Source: an uncultured Prevotellaceae bacterium (GTDB lineage: Bacteria > Bacteroidota > Bacteroidia > Bacteroidales > Muribaculaceae). Taken from it: DNA of 36,299 bases. The notes under the pieces were generated by a model. It was not told where the DNA came from and did not search any database. It saw only the letters and a program-made list of their open reading frames with translations. The stretch's first letter is position 1. Every line of letters begins with the position of its first letter. The translations under genes were made by a program, and so were the position numbers. Of the stretch, positions 32,884-36,299 are shown piece by piece. The DNA is taken from the NCBI GenBank assembly GCA_900317325.1, contig ONGE01000026.1:1-36299 (forward strand), read 5' to 3'.

Positions 32884-33956
32884 AAGTCGGCAATCATCTG
32901 GTTGATCAGCGTCAAGGCCTCGCGGCAATCCATCATGATGAACGCGTTGGCGTTAGGATAGGTCGCGTTCTCAAAGAACGAGGCGAAGTGGGCGATGGCC
33001 TCTTGACGGCCGTTGTTCAGCATCCAGTGGATGTAGCGCACCAGGTTGCGGCCCACGGTCTCGCTCGCTTTCTTGTCCACACCCAGTTCCAGCACCTGGT
33101 AGATGCCCTCGTTGATAATGGCGATCTGGGGCATGGTGTAGCTGGCCAGTTCGTGCTGACAAGCGCCGAAGTCGGCCAGCACCTCGCGTGCGGTGAGCAT
33201 GCGCGACTGGTTCAGCGACTGGATGAACATCGAGGCCGAGCGGGCGCCAATGACGCCGGTAATCATCTTGGCTAAGCGATTCATGTCGGTGTCGGTGGTG
33301 ATGCTCATGCTCTTGAGCAGCCCCGACACGCGCACCCAAGCACGGCGATCAGGCGTCTTGTCGAATGTGCCCTTGTTGATGTCCACGTTCTTCTCCAGCT
33401 CGTCGGGGTGCTCCTCGATGAAGGTGATCACGCGCGGGTCCACGTCGTGCTGCTTGGCCCAGAAGAGCCATTCGCCCACCGTGGGCGAGAAGAAATAGAC
33501 GTTGAAACGCGATACCAGGGCCGGGTCAAGGTCGGTCAGCTGGTATTCCTCGCCGTCGTTCACTGCAGCGATGACGCGGCTGCCTGCAGGCAGTGAGCGC
33601 CCTGCCAACTTGCGGTTGAGAGACAGGTCCATGACCGATTGCAGAATCTCGGGGCGGGCGCGGTTCATTTCGTCGAGGAAGAGCACCACGGGTTTATCGT
33701 CCATGGGGAACCAATAGGGCGGCATGAACTCGGTCTTGCCGGTCGCCTCGTCCTTGTTGGGCAGACCGATGAGGTCGCCCGGGTCGCTCATCTGTCCCAA
33801 GAACAGAGCAATGACGGGTATGCCCTGTTCCTCGAAGTGACGTGTGATGATTTCACTCTTGCCGATGCCGTGTTTTCCCACGAGCAGGATGTTCTGTGTT
33901 GATGGCGTGGTCTCGAGAATTGTCTTGAGGTCGCCGGTGTTGATGGTGATAGCCAT
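32880..33956 (-). CDS. MoxR-family AAA+ ATPase
   Basis: A 358-residue ATPase with Walker A G-K-H-G-I-G-K-S (27-34) and Walker B V-L-F-L-D-E-M-N-R-A (91-100), the sensor-type segment V-I-A-A-V-N-D-G and R-F-N-V-Y-F (about 140-160), and a C-terminal helical lid. The D-E-M-N-R-A and the N-K-D-E-A-T loop are typical of MoxR proteins. The stop overlaps the start of the VWA gene by 4 nt. MoxR ATPases commonly remodel or insert cofactors into a target via a VWA partner. The gene upstream (33987) is separated by 30 nt of heptamer repeat and is probably the third component. Confidence 0.93.
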   Translation of the reverse strand: MAITINTGDLKTILETTPSTQNILLVGKHGIGKSEIITRHFEEQGIPVIALFLGQMSDPGDLIGLPNKDEATGKTEFMPPYWFPMDDKPVVLFLDEMNRARPEILQSVMDLSLNRKLAGRSLPAGSRVIAAVNDGEEYQLTDLDPALVSRFNVYFFSPTVGEWLFWAKQHDVDPRVITFIEEHPDELEKNVDINKGTFDKTPDRRAWVRVSGLLKSMSITTDTDMNRLAKMITGVIGARSASMFIQSLNQSRMLTAREVLADFGACQHELASYTMPQIAIINEGIYQVLELGVDKKASETVGRNLVRYIHWMLNNGRQEAIAHFASFFENATYPNANAFIMMDCREALTLINQMIADL

Positions 33957-33962
33957 TATTGT

Positions 33963-33990
33963 AGTTTAGAGTTTAGTGTTTAGCGTTTAG
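33963..33990. repeat. Heptamer array between the operon genes, over a stop codon
   Basis: Four units close to AGTTTAG (33963-33990). They fill the 30-nt gap between the gene at 33987 and the MoxR gene, and the minus-strand stop codon TAA (33987-33989) is part of the last unit. Confidence 0.8.
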
Positions 33991-35141
33991 TGATCGGATT
34001 TTGCGGTAATCCACTCGATTTTTTTACGCGGGCCGGTGAGCCGGTAGGGGAACAGCCGGGCGAGCTCGGCCAGACGCGGAATGTAGGCCATGTCGTGGTC
34101 GATGCGCGCCTTGATGTCGTTGCACTGTTTCAAGTTGATGATCATCGCGCGACAACGGCTCAGGCGGATGTGCAGTTCGCAACGTCCGCCCTCGCCCTCC
34201 TCGTCCTCGGTGAGGTGGTATTGGCATTTCTTGCCGAAGAAATACTCATCGACCTGCTGTTGCAGCGCCGACTTAGGCTGCTCGTCGGTTTTCTTCTTGT
34301 CCGAGCCGTCAAGCAGGCGGTGCAGCCAACCCTTGATGCCGTGAGGCTGAAGGGCCTCGCTTGCGGCTTCTTGCTCGGGTTGCGGTGCCTGTTGCCAGTC
34401 GTCCCTCACCTCGCCGCGCACAGTGAAACGGCCGTCGCGGGCCATATAGGCAAATTCCACCATGTGGGGCTTGACCAGGTCCAGATGGTTGATGAAATCG
34501 TCGTGAGGAATAGGCAGGTCCAGCGTCTTGTAACGGTTGAGGTGGACGAGCAGGCGGGCTTTGTGTCCGTCGGCATGACGTTTGTCAAAGAAATAGGTGA
34601 TACCGGTGCCGTCGAAGTAGCGCTCCAAGTAGGCATCCATGTTGTTCATGGCCATGTTGCGCATTTTCACGCCCTTGCTGTCGGCCTTGAAGGCTGCAGC
34701 GATCTGCTCTTTCCACTCAGCGGCATGCTTCATGAACATCTGAGATGATTCCACGATGCGGCTGCGGTCGATCATCTCCATCGGGGCGCTGCTCCACTGC
34801 TGGTGGTAATGCAGGTCCTCGATGTCGATGCGGGCCCTCACGGCATTGGCTTGCACGGCATGACATAATGTCAGTCCGCACGGCGATTTCACATTCATGC
34901 CGATGCCATAATCTCCCATGTCGACCAGTTCCACCATCTCGTCGGTGATGATGCCGTTGACCAACTCGTTGCGTGCCGCCTCATACTCGCGAAGCATTTT
35001 GGCGCTGAGCCTCGGGCCGGTGCCTATATGCCCGTTAACGCCAGGCCTGTCGCCAAAGGTCGGCTTCAATATATGATCAATTTCGCCAGCCACGCGTTGT
35101 GACTCGCTTCCTTCAACTTCGGTATAAGTATAGATAAACAT
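33987..35141 (-). CDS. Uncharacterised protein, first gene of the MoxR/VWA operon
   Basis: About 384 residues from M-F-I-Y-T-Y-T-E (35141). A frame open to 35294 would overlap the terminator hairpin at 35282-35319 and adds a Cys-rich stretch without family character, so I reject that start. The protein is soluble, without signal peptide or membrane segments. Seen: G-T-G-P-R-L-S-A-K near 40, D-M-G-D-Y-G-I-G-M-N near 75, Y-F-F-D-K-R-H-A-D-G-H-K-A-R near 190, an Asp/Gln-rich loop (about 255-300), and a basic helical C-terminus ending G-P-R-K-K-I-E-W. I do not recognise the family. Context makes it a candidate client or adaptor of the MoxR/VWA pair. Confidence 0.7.
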   Translation of the reverse strand: MFIYTYTEVEGSESQRVAGEIDHILKPTFGDRPGVNGHIGTGPRLSAKMLREYEAARNELVNGIITDEMVELVDMGDYGIGMNVKSPCGLTLCHAVQANAVRARIDIEDLHYHQQWSSAPMEMIDRSRIVESSQMFMKHAAEWKEQIAAAFKADSKGVKMRNMAMNNMDAYLERYFDGTGITYFFDKRHADGHKARLLVHLNRYKTLDLPIPHDDFINHLDLVKPHMVEFAYMARDGRFTVRGEVRDDWQQAPQPEQEAASEALQPHGIKGWLHRLLDGSDKKKTDEQPKSALQQQVDEYFFGKKCQYHLTEDEEGEGGRCELHIRLSRCRAMIINLKQCNDIKARIDHDMAYIPRLAELARLFPYRLTGPRKKIEWITAKSDH

Positions 35142-35269
35142 CACAGACCAAAGGAGCAAAAACCGTGCCTGATGACACACAATGGCAGATAGACACGTGT
35201 TTTGTCTTTCCCTTTCAGGCAATACACAAGAAGATAGGATCCAAGGTGATGCCAATAAATCGATGTGTA

Positions 35270-35319
35270 TAACAAAGTAAAGTGCGGCGCACACTGGACT
35301 TAAAACAGTGGCGCCGCAC
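35270..35319 (-). terminator. Terminator of the downstream-edge dockerin gene
   Basis: GTGCGGCGC-A-CACTG (35282-35296) pairs with CAGTG-GCGCCGCAC (35306-35319) with one bulged A and a 9-nt loop. On the minus strand TTTACTTTG follows. It separates the dockerin-protein transcript from the MoxR/VWA operon. Confidence 0.8.
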
Positions 35320-35435
35320 CAGGATTTTGATGAATCTTGATCACACTATTTTTCCCTCGTGTTTTTCGGCTCTCTCTTTTCTCAGTAGGGTGTACTTGGC
35401 ATTATTATGTGCTCTCCTATTATTACCAGGGCACC

Positions 35436-36299
35436 TCAGTCGTTCATGATGAGGTCGATGAGGGTCGTCACGTCGCTGATGTTGGTCTCACCGTTCTGAT
35501 TGATGTCGCCATTGGGACGGATATGCGACGGTCCCTCGTGCAGGATCATCTCGATCAAGGACGTCACATCGCTGATGTTCACTACGCCGTCACCGTTCAC
35601 ATCGGCAGCCGTCATCTGGACGTGATGCTCATCATACCAAATGCCCTTGTAGATGATCTTGCCGTTTTCCTCCACATGATTAAGGAAGAGCCCTTGACAC
35701 CAAGGATGCATTATTTGGTTTCTGCTCACATAAAGATAGCCCAAAGTATAACCATAAATGTTACTGTCATAACCTATTCCCTCAATGAAAAACACGTCAA
35801 AAAAGCCTAAGTATTTGAAACGATAACACCTGGCCATCCTGTCACCGATGGAGACTTCATCACACCCTTCATAATTGAATTCACTACTCTCATTACTCAG
35901 ACTGCCATCTCCGTTGCGCGAGTGGTAGATGGTATTATAATAGTTTTCAGGATTGCTGAAGTCATACAGGATGAATTCCTCTCCGCTCCGTGCTGCATCA
36001 ACGATATTGATGTCTGGTCTTTTGTAGAACCACATTCCATACCCTATAAAAAGGCCATAGTATTCTTCAGGATTTGGTATGATGCCATAGACAATTTTGC
36101 CCTCTTCACGCAGGCATACAGGAATCGTGTCGCTCTGCTCGTTGATGCAGTCGCCGCTGTATTTGTGCATCTTCTTGTAGGTCTTGCCGTTAATTACGGT
36201 ATCCCCCTTGATTTCAAGCGTGAAATAGGTTTTACCTAGGGGATAAAACCTGCTCCAATCAACCTCATAAGCATGGCAGTTTTCTGAATCGAAATAGCA
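35436..36299 (-). CDS. Dockerin-type secreted protein, 3' part (runs off the window)
   Basis: The minus-strand frame is open from the stop at 35436 to the window edge, at least 287 codons; the first in-frame ATG inside the window (36170) is not the start, because the upstream codons read smoothly (F-T-L-E-I-K-G-D-T-V-I-N-G-K-T-Y-K-K). The visible part has a beta-rich lipocalin-like or structural domain (I-P-V-C-L-R-E-E-G-K-I-V-Y, L-Y-D-F-S-N-P-E-N). It ends with two dockerin-like calcium repeats, D-V-N-G-D-G-V-V-N-I-S-D-V-T and G-D-I-N-Q-N-G-E-T-N-I-S-D-V-T, as in the protein at 12990. It is probably an exported surface protein. No enzyme motif is seen. Confidence 0.85.
   Translation of the reverse strand, partial: CYFDSENCHAYEVDWSRFYPLGKTYFTLEIKGDTVINGKTYKKMHKYSGDCINEQSDTIPVCLREEGKIVYGIIPNPEEYYGLFIGYGMWFYKRPDINIVDAARSGEEFILYDFSNPENYYNTIYHSRNGDGSLSNESSEFNYEGCDEVSIGDRMARCYRFKYLGFFDVFFIEGIGYDSNIYGYTLGYLYVSRNQIMHPWCQGLFLNHVEENGKIIYKGIWYDEHHVQMTAADVNGDGVVNISDVTSLIEMILHEGPSHIRPNGDINQNGETNISDVTTLIDLIMND

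Noticed and set aside
35142-35294. 51-residue N-terminal extension of the protein at 33987
   Set aside because: It overlaps a strong terminator hairpin and has no family-like composition.
1-36299. Prophage, insertion sequence or integrase
   Set aside because: No transposase, integrase or phage structural gene is seen in any frame. The repeats are short and non-coding.

Overview
The window looks like a chromosomal segment of a fairly GC-rich Bacteroidales bacterium, of the Muribaculaceae/Prevotellaceae kind. Evidence: promoters of the Bacteroidetes type (TTTG, 19-20 bp, TAnnTTTG) in front of many genes, no usable Shine-Dalgarno sequences, secreted proteins ending in dockerin-like repeats or in a type IX-like C-terminal sorting domain, a DUF3316 protein, and housekeeping proteins of Bacteroidetes type. 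The family is inferred, not proven.

Layout. 1-5666: repeat-rich leader, then a plus-strand translation/transcription operon rimP-nusA-infB-folK. 5673-7432: an AraC-type regulator (minus) and a small lipoprotein (plus). 7513-7688: tRNA-Pro(CGG) with its own promoter and terminator. 7770-8004: a 48/49-bp tandem repeat and a hairpin. 8031-12660: polA (minus) divergent from a polyprenyl diphosphate synthase gene and rnhB (plus). 12793-12880 holds a displaced duplicate of the 3' end of rnhB. 12990-24665: four minus-strand genes for large secreted proteins, one ending in dockerin-like repeats and two in a sorting-type domain. 25193-30058: parC followed by a DUF3316 outer-membrane-type protein and an S41 peptidase lipoprotein. 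30113-31468: an AAA/DUF4143 ATPase with three 33-bp-spaced direct repeats upstream. 31699-35141: a three-gene unit of an unknown protein, a MoxR AAA+ ATPase and a VWA protein. 35436-36299: the 3' part of another dockerin-type secreted protein, open at the window edge.

How genes work together. RimP, NusA and IF2 serve ribosome maturation, elongation and initiation. PolA and RNase HII both act on RNA in DNA, and both carry a Q-x-S-L-F clamp-binding-like motif. The secreted cluster contains a striking fusion/fission: one 937-residue protein corresponds to two adjacent proteins (705 and 1184 residues), the first matching its N-terminal half and the second its C-terminal half. The MoxR/VWA pair is translationally coupled and is probably a chaperone-like machine of unknown target.

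The least explained feature is a family of intergenic sequences: degenerate tandem arrays of period 7, 8 or 9 nt, often joined to a GCTCGC hairpin and a GCATCCGC block, found in most non-coding gaps, between operon genes, and across stop codons. Similar low-complexity sequence also appears to encode the start and signal region of two neighbouring exported proteins.
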